Positions 1 through 4,636 of a stretch of 10,017 nt of DNA are shown here, in pieces (within the stretch, counting starts at the first letter, position 1; each line of letters begins with the position of its first letter). The translations under genes and the position numbers were made by a program. The notes beneath the pieces were generated by a model. It worked only from the letters and a program-made list of their open reading frames with translations, was not told the DNA's origin and did no database searches. Source of the stretch: an uncultured bacterium (GTDB lineage Bacteria; Cyanobacteriota; Vampirovibrionia; Gastranaerophilales; Gastranaerophilaceae); contig USGC01000052.1 of assembly GCA_900554095.1 (NCBI GenBank), positions 1 through 10,017 on the forward strand. The letters run 5' to 3'.

Positions 1-20
1 CTGGAAAGGAGGGCTAAGCC

Positions 21-119
21 ATGAGTATTGTTGATTTTATTGCAGTAGTGAGCTTTGGCTTAACCTGCTTTAGTCTAGGATACAATCTTGGTAAAGATAA
101 TAATAAAACGCAAAAATAG
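21..119 (+). CDS. Small hydrophobic peptide A, candidate type I toxin
   Basis: This 32-aa ORF starts with ATG, 7 nt after a strong ribosome binding site (AAAGGAGGG, 5-13). The peptide begins MSIVDFIAVVSFGLTC, has one hydrophobic segment at about residues 3-21 and ends in a polar, Lys-rich tail (GKDNNKTQK). That layout is typical of small membrane toxins of type I toxin-antitoxin systems. The stop codon (117-119) lies inside the left arm of a hairpin (110-156) that can terminate transcription from both strands. A minus-strand promoter (206-237) points at the gene from the other side, so it faces a candidate antisense RNA. I do not recognise the family. Most of the mRNA leader and its promoter lie outside the window. 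Size, membrane segment, ribosome binding site and convergent RNA are visible; toxicity is inferred. Confidence 0.6.
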   Translation: MSIVDFIAVVSFGLTCFSLGYNLGKDNNKTQK

Positions 120-202
120 CCGCCCTATGTCTGATAAACTAAGCAGCTATTTTTGCTAAAATACATATCGGACTAACTGTCTATCGACAGTATCCTTTTT
201 CT
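102..202 (-). ncRNA. Candidate antisense RNA facing peptide A
   Basis: This is an inferred transcript of about 95-100 nt, running from the minus-strand promoter at 206-237 to the hairpin at 110-156. Near its 5' end it forms a perfect 6-bp hairpin with a 4-nt loop (arms 176-181 and 186-191). It overlaps the peptide A mRNA only at the 3' end, the convergent layout of par/Fst-type antitoxin RNAs. I could not find clear complementarity to the visible first 60 bases of the A mRNA. Any pairing site would have to be in the leader beyond the window. Confidence 0.4.
110..156. terminator. Bidirectional hairpin between peptide A and the facing RNA
   Basis: The arms GCAAAAATAGC (110-120) and GCTATTTTTGC (146-156) pair perfectly over 11 bp with a 25-nt loop. 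On the minus strand the hairpin is followed by GTTTTATTATT, a reasonable T-tract. On the plus strand the T-run lies within the arm. The stop codon of peptide A is in the left arm, so one hairpin would serve both convergent transcripts. Confidence 0.6.
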
Positions 203-205
203 ATA

Positions 206-237
206 ATTATAGTATCATGTATCTGAAAAAATGTCAA
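206..237 (-). promoter_or_regulatory. Minus-strand promoter for the RNA facing peptide A
   Basis: Read on the minus strand there is a perfect -35 box TTGACA (237-232). The -10 is either TACTAT (214-209) at 17-bp spacing or the perfect TATAAT (211-206) at a long 20-bp spacing. Transcription would start near 199-203 and run toward peptide A. Confidence 0.5.
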
Positions 238-277
238 AAAATTTTGATTTTCCATAAGTAAAACGATGGATAAGATA

Positions 278-306
278 TTGAAAATGTCAATAATCTTAAT
301 TATAAT
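278..306 (+). promoter_or_regulatory. Promoter of small RNA 1
   Basis: TTGAAA (278-283), a 17-bp spacer and TATAAT (301-306) give optimal sigma-70 spacing with 11 of 12 consensus bases. The same hexamer pair and spacing recur at 860-888 on the plus strand and 760-732 on the minus strand. That recurrence argues strongly that all three are real promoters of one family of short RNAs. No ORF with a ribosome binding site follows. Confidence 0.7.
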
Positions 307-312
307 ATATTC

Positions 313-436
313 ATTAGGGAAGTCGGCAGGATGGAGCAATTTCATCCGTTTCGGCGAATAGCATACCTTAATAGTCGTTCTATATTTAATAGCTGTTCTA
401 TAATAAGTTACCATGGATTATAGAATAGCTATTTTT
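313..436 (+). ncRNA. Candidate small RNA 1 (orphan antitoxin-like RNA)
   Basis: This is an inferred transcript of about 120 nt, from the promoter at 278-306 to the hairpin at 388-436. Its 5' part is homologous to the RNA at about 895-995. They share GGGAAGTCG/AGGAAGTCG, a small stem (GGATG 329-333 with CATCC 343-347) and TCCGTTTC (345-352) followed by GGC. The equivalent stem in the second RNA is GATAG/CTATC, so one G-C pair is replaced by A-T, which supports a folded RNA. Unlike the second RNA, it faces no intact peptide gene on the minus strand. The TCCGTTTC block could pair with a GGAAAGGA ribosome binding site such as those of peptides A and C. Function as an antitoxin is inferred. Confidence 0.5.
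388..436 (+). terminator. Terminator of small RNA 1
   Basis: The arms 388-404 and 417-433 form a 17-bp stem with one G-T wobble and a 12-nt loop. TTTTT (432-436) follows or overlaps the closing base pairs. This is one of the strongest hairpins in the window. Confidence 0.7.
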
Positions 437-477
437 ATGCCTATTCTATAAAGAGTGTATCTTTAAGTTTACAGATA

Positions 478-486
478 TGTTATAAT
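478..486 (+). promoter_or_regulatory. Extended -10 promoter of peptide B
   Basis: TG-T-TATAAT (478-486) is a perfect extended -10 element without a convincing -35 box, which such promoters do not need. The predicted start near 491-493 would put the GTTGCC hairpin at the very 5' end of the peptide B mRNA. Confidence 0.6.
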
Positions 487-492
487 AGCAAA

Positions 493-525
493 GTTGCCGT
501 CCCCAATCTGGCAACAGAAAGGGGG
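493..525 (+). promoter_or_regulatory. Leader hairpin/pseudoknot covering the peptide B ribosome binding site
   Basis: GTTGCC (493-498) pairs with GGCAAC (510-515). The loop contains CCCC (501-504), which can pair with GGGG of the ribosome binding site (521-525) across the A-rich linker AGAAA (516-520). That is the order of an H-type pseudoknot and would hide the ribosome binding site. A related sequence at 830-857 keeps the same pairings with changed bases. The pairings can be read directly; the regulatory role is inferred. Confidence 0.45.
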
Positions 526-532
526 TGCTCAG

Positions 533-619
533 TTGGAATTATTAATTTCGTTTATTATTTCTATCTTAGCAGGTATAACCTGTCATTATATTTGCAAATG
601 GTTAGATAGAAATAAGTAA
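533..619 (+). CDS. Fst-like small membrane peptide B, candidate type I toxin
   Basis: This 28-aa ORF starts with TTG, 7 nt after GGGGG (521-525). The peptide starts ELLISFIISILAGIT after the initiator and ends CKWLDRNK. One hydrophobic helix followed by a WLDR-plus-Lys tail is the layout of the Fst/Ldr family of type I toxins, which insert into the cell membrane. The gene has its own extended -10 promoter and a leader that can mask its ribosome binding site. It also has a very strong terminator (659-691) and a convergent short RNA on the minus strand. The split direct repeat 526-553/696-721 makes that RNA complementary to the start region, as in par of Enterococcus. Family assignment rests on pattern and context, since the peptide is too short for certainty. 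No alternative ATG start fits. Confidence 0.65.
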   Translation: MELLISFIISILAGITCHYICKWLDRNK

Positions 620-651
620 GATGGCAACAAAAAAAGTATAAGCCACTTTAC

Positions 652-726
652 GGAATAGAAAAACCCATGAGGTCGGATCTCATGGGTTTTTCGTTTGCTC
701 AGTTGAACATTAATTTCGTTTGTCTA
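652..726 (-). ncRNA. Candidate antitoxin RNA of unit B
   Basis: This is an inferred minus-strand transcript of about 70 nt, from the promoter at 760-732 to the hairpin at 691-659. Its 5' half contains the reverse complement of the peptide B start region (second repeat copy, 721-696), and its 3' half is the shared terminator hairpin. This is the RNA II layout of the par/Fst type I system: convergent genes, a shared terminator, and repeats that let the antitoxin RNA cover the toxin start codon. Size, promoter and complementarity are visible; expression and function are inferred. Confidence 0.6.
659..691. terminator. Shared bidirectional terminator of unit B
   Basis: AAAAACCCATGAG (659-671) pairs perfectly with CTCATGGGTTTTT (679-691), 13 bp around a 7-nt loop. 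T5 occurs at the 3' side on both strands. It serves the peptide B mRNA on plus and the facing short RNA on minus. Confidence 0.8.
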
Positions 727-731
727 GATGC

Positions 732-760
732 ATTATATCATATGCTACCTGACATTTCAA
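732..760 (-). promoter_or_regulatory. Minus-strand promoter of the unit B antitoxin RNA
   Basis: On the minus strand, TTGAAA (760-755), 17 bp and TATAAT (737-732) form a near-perfect promoter, also with a TG one base upstream of the -10. Transcription would begin near 725. The hexamers and spacing match those of the two plus-strand small RNAs. Confidence 0.7.
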
Positions 761-794
761 GTATACATAAATATTGATAAAAGTATACATAAAT
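759..794. repeat. Two 14-bp direct repeats, 22 bp apart
   Basis: AAGTATACATAAAT occurs at 759-772 and again at 781-794. Each copy contains the palindrome GTATAC, and the 22-bp period is about two DNA turns. The first copy overlaps the -35 box of the minus-strand promoter at 732-760. This would suit an operator, but no regulator is assigned. Confidence 0.4.
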
Positions 795-829
795 CAAGAT
801 ATTGTTTTTTTCAATCATTTTAAAGTGTT

Positions 830-857
830 GTTGCTACCTTTTCAGTAACAGAAAAGG
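830..857 (+). repeat. Relic or paralogue of the peptide B leader structure
   Basis: GTTGCT (830-835) pairs with AGTAAC (844-849), and CCTTTTC (837-843) pairs perfectly with GAAAAGG (851-857). The arrangement copies the leader at 493-525, including the shared AACAGAAA between the arms, but no toxin-like ORF follows. Instead the -35 box of the next RNA begins at 860. It is most likely a decayed copy left by unit shuffling, or a second regulatory structure. Confidence 0.35.
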
Positions 858-859
858 AA

Positions 860-888
860 TTGAAAAATACAAAGATTTTCATTATAAT
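860..888 (+). promoter_or_regulatory. Promoter of small RNA 2 (unit C)
   Basis: TTGAAA (860-865), 17 bp and TATAAT (883-888) are identical in hexamers and spacing to the promoter at 278-306. The predicted start is near 895, followed by GGAAGTCG as in small RNA 1. Confidence 0.7.
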
Positions 889-894
889 ATACTT

Positions 895-995
895 AACAAG
901 GAAGTCGTCACGATAGATGAAGCCTATCCGTTTCCGGCAAAATAAGATTATGGAAATAGCACTTTACTTTGTCAGAGTAGGGGTGCTATTTCTTA
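895..995 (+). ncRNA. Candidate antitoxin RNA of unit C (small RNA 2)
   Basis: This is an inferred transcript of about 100 nt, from the promoter at 860-888 to the hairpin at 953-992, converging on peptide C. It shares its 5' domain with small RNA 1: GGAAGTCG, a small stem (GATAG 912-916 with CTATC 924-928) and TCCGTTTCC (927-935) followed by GGC. TCCGTTTCC differs by a single inserted G from TCCTTTCC (1081-1088), the complement of the peptide C ribosome binding site. The RNA could therefore pair there with one bulge. The antitoxin role is inferred. Confidence 0.55.
953..992. terminator. Shared hairpin terminator of unit C
   Basis: GAAATAGCAC (953-962) pairs perfectly with GTGCTATTTC (983-992). 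An inner TACT/AGTA stem (965-968 with 976-979) extends it. The stop codon of peptide C on the minus strand (988-986) is inside one arm, as with peptide A. The T-tract is weak on both sides. Confidence 0.6.
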
Positions 996-1069
996 TATAC
1001 ATATGTCAATATTGCTACAATTAATAAAGTTATGTTTACAATCAAAGTCAATTCTTCATATGTAGTCAT
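986..1069 (-). CDS. Holin-like-toxin/BsrG-type membrane peptide C, candidate type I toxin
   Basis: This 27-aa ORF lies on the minus strand. The peptide begins MTTYEELTLIV, has a hydrophobic core (TLLIVAILTYV) and ends YKK. The MT-x-YE-x-L start and short Lys-Lys end are the signature of the putative holin-like toxin family, which includes TxpA and BsrG of Bacillus. These are membrane-depolarising type I toxins. A consensus ribosome binding site AAAGGAGGT (plus positions 1086-1078) lies 8 nt upstream, inside a hairpin that would hide it. The mRNA converges with small RNA 2 and shares its terminator. The ATG is the only plausible start. Family membership is fairly clear from the N-terminus; activity is inferred. 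A longer plus-strand reading frame across the same DNA (1032-1313) is not supported. Confidence 0.72.
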   Translation of the reverse strand: MTTYEELTLIVNITLLIVAILTYVYKK

Positions 1070-1077
1070 AAGAAACG

Positions 1078-1109
1078 ACCTCCTTTCCATAAGGCTTGGA
1101 AATAGAGGT
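1078..1109 (-). promoter_or_regulatory. Hairpin sequestering the peptide C ribosome binding site
   Basis: In the minus-strand mRNA, ACCTCTATTTCC (1109-1098) pairs with GGAAAGGAGGT (1088-1078) as two 5-bp stems around a small internal loop, closed by a 9-nt loop. The whole ribosome binding site is in the right arm. Such masking is common in type I toxin mRNAs, where translation needs processing or delayed refolding. Confidence 0.6.
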
Positions 1110-1137
1110 AATTCATACCCTGACAACTTTTCAGATA

Positions 1138-1143
1138 AGTATA
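1138..1143 (-). promoter_or_regulatory. Possible -10 of peptide C
   Basis: TATACT on the minus strand (1143-1138) would start transcription near 1131 and give a leader of about 60 nt that contains the masking hairpin. A second overlapping TATACT lies 5 bp upstream. No good -35 box is visible, so this is tentative. Confidence 0.35.
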
Positions 1144-1180
1144 GTATATTTGCTTTTTTATATTGTAATGATAAGTGTAT

Positions 1181-1621
1181 TTATGAGTTAGCAGTGCCTG
1201 ACGTAGGCGCAGACGTAGAAGTAGAGGCTGTGTCTGCTGCTTGTTCAGACTTGCCAAACCATTTGCCGAGCGTGCTGTCGTATGCACTTTTTGCTGATTT
1301 TCCGATTGCGTAGAAGAAGTTTTGTACTTGTTGACCGAATTTCAAATCAGTGCCTTCAACTTTTGTCAATTTATTTTTTCCAACAGCAATACCTAAACCT
1401 ATCCAGGTTAAAGCAAGAGCGCCCAGAACGCTTGAAATAATAATAGCTGTTTTATTGCTTTTCTTTTCTTCGCTTGTTGAAAGATCAACTTCATCACCTT
1501 TAGCCGCAGATGATTGCGGAGCCGCGTTTTGAGAATACTTACCGGGCGAACTGATTAAAGCATTGAAATCAGCCGGTTGTGTTTCGCCGCGAAAACTTAC
1601 ATTAGAAATAGCACTTATCAT
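1181..1621 (-). CDS. Single-pass membrane protein with SNVSFRG N-terminus
   Basis: The product is 146 aa with unknown function. It opens MISAISNVSFRGETQPADF; an FRG motif close to the N-terminus is, as I recall, common in small and surface proteins of Gastranaerophilales. A polar stretch of about 35 residues follows, then one membrane helix at about residues 58-80 (TAIIISSVLGALALTWIGLG). After that comes a region with amphipathic segments (FGQQVQNFFYAIGKSAKSAY) and a Ser/Thr/Ala-rich tail. The start is fixed by AAGGAGG (minus strand, plus positions 1635-1629), 7 nt before the ATG. The gene is divergent from the large operon at 1801. No clear terminator follows its stop before the peptide C promoter region. 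A role in the envelope is a guess from the membrane helix. Confidence 0.8.
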   Translation of the reverse strand: MISAISNVSFRGETQPADFNALISSPGKYSQNAAPQSSAAKGDEVDLSTSEEKKSNKTAIIISSVLGALALTWIGLGIAVGKNKLTKVEGTDLKFGQQVQNFFYAIGKSAKSAYDSTLGKWFGKSEQAADTASTSTSAPTSGTANS

Positions 1622-1800
1622 GAGAAAACCTCCTTATACACATTACACTACAATATTTTTACACTAAAATAAAAACCTGAACAAATATAATTTTGTCTCA
1701 AATATTTTTATTTTACAATAATTGTTACAAAAGTTTACAATTAAATTGGAATATTTTCAATTCCCGTGTCATCCTATATATTACAGGAGGATTACAAAAG

Positions 1801-4602
1801 ATGGCAGAACAAGAAACCTTAATATACATAGAAGAAAATGATGAATTAGACGCGGGCATACTTGCCAAGAGCTTTGCGAAAGACAATATCAGAAATAGAG
1901 CTTACATAAATGCGCTCGGGGCTCAGCTTGCCAAAAAATATTTGACATCAGAAAATGTGGATATTTCTAATACTTATAATCTCCATTCCATTCATAAAAT
2001 TTTGGAAGAACTTGATATTGCAGACATCATGCTTAAAAATATTCATATCGATGTTCGTGTAATCTTCAACGAAGAATATATTTTTATTCCGAAAAGCCAC
2101 TTTAATCTTGAAATTCTGCCTGATATTTATCTTGTTCTTTCTCTGTCGCAAGATCATAAATATATGAAGTTTTTGGGATTTTTTGAACCAAAACTCATTA
2201 ACAAAAATAACCAAAATGAAGATTATTATTTCATTGAAAAAGAAAAACTTACCTCTCCCTTTAATCTAAGGGATTATATCAGCAATTTTAAAGGAAATAC
2301 AGCGCAAAGCCTCAGTGAGGATGTTATTGAAAATTCTGACATGCTTATGGTATCTTTAATCGACCATGACATTAACGAAAAAGATAAAAAAGAACTTTTG
2401 AAAAATCTTAAGAAATCTGCGCATTTACGCGACAGATTTATTGAGTTTGAAAATTTTGAACTTTTGGCATATAAAGCAGAACATTCGCCTGATGTGATTA
2501 AACCCGCAGCAGAAGGGCTGGACGCTGGTTTTGCCAATATGAATAAAATTGAAAATTTTGTCTCTGATACGACTGAAGACATTATGCCGGATGAAACTTT
2601 AGATTTAAAAAACTTGGCAGATGAATTTACAACCGGTATTGCAGAAGCTGCTCCGGCCATTGAAGCTGGAGCTGTTGATGCAATGATTGACGGACTTGAT
2701 TCGCTTGAAGATCTTGGTGAAAATATTACAGAAGTTACTGATGACAATGCCGGTGAAGCAGAGTTAACAAATGAAAACGAAGTTTTTGATTTTGCTGGAG
2801 ATATTGAAGACATTGGGGATGTTGTTGAAGAAAATTCAACAGAGTCTATTGAGCCGACGCAAGAAGATATCTTGAATATTGATAGTTTTAAGGACAATGC
2901 AATTGAAAATCTTGAAACAAAGGATACACCTATTGATATGTCAATAGAGACCGGCCTTGCAGAGGGTGAAGTTTCTGCTTTTGAGGCTCAAGAGGCAATT
3001 GAAAATAACATTGAAGAAATTAATACTGATGATATTGACGCTCTGACTTTTGGTAATAACCAGGAAGAAAATATTTCAGTGTCCGATGTTCAAGACGAAG
3101 CTCCGCTACAGGCACAAGAACGTGAGAACAATTTTGAAATAACTGAAGAAACAGCTTCAGATGATTTGAATTTTTCTCCTACAGATGAGCTTGTAATGGA
3201 AGAGGATTTGGATATTGATAATCTTAATATAGATGATATTGAACTTTCACAAGGCCTGAATATGGATGCTGAAATGGAGCCGGAGCCTAAAAAAGAACAA
3301 GTAAAATACGAAAGACCTTCTGAAGAAACAGTAGATTTTGATTCAATATCTCAAGTTTCTGATGAGGTAAAATCTTCCGGCGCAGCTATTCAAGAAGAAA
3401 CTGTGAACTTTGATGACTTTGAAATTTCTGAAGATCCAAGCGAAACCGGTGATTTAATTTGTGAACCGGAAATTCAGGAGCCAGTTTCTGCTAATACAGT
3501 AGATATTGCAGACTTGGATTTGGAGGCAGAAGATCTGGGAAGTGCTCCGGTTAATCATTCCGAAGACGCTATTGACGTAAATGATTTTAAAAATATAGGC
3601 GTTGACGCTGAAGAACTTCCGCCAAGCACAAGTCAAATTTCATCAAAAGATTTAATTTCTCAGATTGACGACTTGCTAAGCGAAGAAGATAACGAGCAAA
3701 ACGAAATTTTACAAAATGAAGTTATAGAAGAAGAAGCTTTAAGTGATGAATCTGATATAGACGCTTTGGACGCAGAACCATCAGAAACTCAACAAAATGA
3801 TGATGACGATGACAAATTAGAAATGTTGTTTAATTCTGGCGAACTTCACGAAAGCGTTGATTCTTTAAACGATGCTGAAATGAATGAAACTGAGTTGGAG
3901 AGTGAAAATCAGCCTGCAATTTATCAAAAGGTTATGAAGCTCAATGAAAAAGGGAAAAAGGGTTTAATCGTTGCAGCAGCGCTTGTTGCAGTTATTGCAG
4001 CCGCAGTGGGCACCGGAATGTTTCTGAAAAATAAAAATGCAGGAGCGCCTTCTGACGCTGTTTCTCAAAATGCACCGGATGAATTACCTCAAACACCGGT
4101 TCCTGAAGATAATTCTCAAGATATACCTGACAACACCAGTTTGATGACGAACGCTCCGGAACTTGACAAGCTTCCTGCTGCAAAAACAGAAAAACCTGCA
4201 AACAATAAAGAATTAAAAAATACTGCGCCTAAATCAAAACCGGCAGCAGCGGCAAATTCTTATGTAACAGTAACAAAAGTTATGTGGGAAGTGCCTGATT
4301 ACCTTTCATACAGCGACAAAGTCAAGCAGTACCTTCAATCTGCCGGAAAAAGCATAAAATTATCTCTTTCAAGCGACTTGCTTCTTGCAACTGAATATGC
4401 TTATTCTAACCAGGTTAAAGTTGACTTGAAATTGAAAAATGACGGTACTTTGGTCGCGGCTCAAATAGCTAAATCCAGCGGGTCAAATGAAATTAACGAC
4501 ATAGTGTTACAAACTGTTAAAAGTACGTTAAATGTTGTAAAACCCGCACCAGGAGAGATTCCTACGGCTGATTTCAACTTGGGGCTTATCATATATTTCT
4601 AA
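1801..4602 (+). CDS. Membrane protein: DUF1822-like N-terminus, long acidic region, TonB-C-like C-terminus
   Basis: The product is 933 aa, starting at the ATG 10 nt after AGGAGG (1785-1790); the upstream in-frame codons lack this signal. Residues 1-165 resemble the cyanobacterial DUF1822 fold: an N-terminal helix with RAYINALGAQLAKKYL, then LDIADI, then a strand region ending KFLGFFEP. Residues 190-700 are extremely Asp/Glu-rich and presumably disordered, with four spaced motifs like TVDFDSI. One membrane helix lies at 721-742, preceded by Lys-rich sequence, so the N-terminal part should be cytoplasmic. A Pro/Ala/Lys-rich linker follows. Residues 821-933 resemble the TonB C-terminal domain (KVDLKLKNDGTL, then KSSGSNEIND at 891-900). 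A sigma factor gene starts 34 bp downstream, so this may be its membrane partner. That role is inferred; domain calls are by eye. Confidence 0.8.
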   Translation: MAEQETLIYIEENDELDAGILAKSFAKDNIRNRAYINALGAQLAKKYLTSENVDISNTYNLHSIHKILEELDIADIMLKNIHIDVRVIFNEEYIFIPKSHFNLEILPDIYLVLSLSQDHKYMKFLGFFEPKLINKNNQNEDYYFIEKEKLTSPFNLRDYISNFKGNTAQSLSEDVIENSDMLMVSLIDHDINEKDKKELLKNLKKSAHLRDRFIEFENFELLAYKAEHSPDVIKPAAEGLDAGFANMNKIENFVSDTTEDIMPDETLDLKNLADEFTTGIAEAAPAIEAGAVDAMIDGLDSLEDLGENITEVTDDNAGEAELTNENEVFDFAGDIEDIGDVVEENSTESIEPTQEDILNIDSFKDNAIENLETKDTPIDMSIETGLAEGEVSAFEAQEAIENNIEEINTDDIDALTFGNNQEENISVSDVQDEAPLQAQERENNFEITEETASDDLNFSPTDELVMEEDLDIDNLNIDDIELSQGLNMDAEMEPEPKKEQVKYERPSEETVDFDSISQVSDEVKSSGAAIQEETVNFDDFEISEDPSETGDLICEPEIQEPVSANTVDIADLDLEAEDLGSAPVNHSEDAIDVNDFKNIGVDAEELPPSTSQISSKDLISQIDDLLSEEDNEQNEILQNEVIEEEALSDESDIDALDAEPSETQQNDDDDDKLEMLFNSGELHESVDSLNDAEMNETELESENQPAIYQKVMKLNEKGKKGLIVAAALVAVIAAAVGTGMFLKNKNAGAPSDAVSQNAPDELPQTPVPEDNSQDIPDNTSLMTNAPELDKLPAAKTEKPANNKELKNTAPKSKPAAAANSYVTVTKVMWEVPDYLSYSDKVKQYLQSAGKSIKLSLSSDLLLATEYAYSNQVKVDLKLKNDGTLVAAQIAKSSGSNEINDIVLQTVKSTLNVVKPAPGEIPTADFNLGLIIYF

Positions 4603-4605
4603 ATA

Positions 4606-4614
4606 TGATATAAT
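4606..4614 (+). promoter_or_regulatory. Internal extended -10 promoter before the sigma-factor gene
   Basis: TG-A-TATAAT (4606-4614) is a perfect extended -10 element just after the upstream stop codon. A start near 4621 would leave a 16-nt leader containing AAGGGA (4625-4630), 6 nt before the ATG. The sigma gene may thus be expressed apart from the long upstream gene. Confidence 0.5.
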
Positions 4615-4636
4615 ATTGACAATTAAGGGAATTTAA

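Larger units (their letters stand above)
526..721. repeat. Split direct repeat giving antitoxin-toxin complementarity in unit B
   Basis: TGCTCAGTTG (526-535) and TTAATTTCGTTT (542-553), at the start of peptide B, recur in the same order and orientation at 696-705 and 710-721. The copies are separated by 6 nt in the first and 4 nt in the second. The second copy is transcribed from the opposite strand, so the minus-strand RNA is complementary to the peptide B start codon region over two blocks of 10 and 12 bases. Confidence 0.75.

Noticed and set aside
181..414. Minus-strand 77-aa reading frame
   Set aside because: It runs antisense through the promoter and hairpin of small RNA 1, has no ribosome binding site and no recognisable protein features.
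860..916. TTG-initiated 18-aa frame after the leader-like copy at 830-857
   Set aside because: The TTG coincides with the -35 box of small RNA 2, spacing to GAAAAGG is only 2-3 nt, and the peptide resembles no small toxin.
278..995. CRISPR array or known riboswitch as explanation of the repeats
   Set aside because: The repeats are few, unequal and unevenly spaced, and each belongs to a promoter-RNA-terminator unit; no match to a riboswitch consensus that I know.
1032..1313. Plus-strand 93-aa reading frame
   Set aside because: It lies antisense to peptide C and to the 3' end of the 146-aa membrane protein, both of which have strong ribosome binding sites; this frame has none.
1693..1800. N-terminal extension of the 933-aa protein from an earlier start
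   Set aside because: The ATG at 1801 follows AGGAGG; the extra 36 codons cover the AT-rich promoter region and have no ribosome binding site.
2274..2897. Minus-strand 207-aa Ser-rich reading frame
   Set aside because: It is the shadow of the Asp/Glu-rich coding region: antisense of GAA/GAT-rich codons yields Ser/Phe-rich frames. No start signal.
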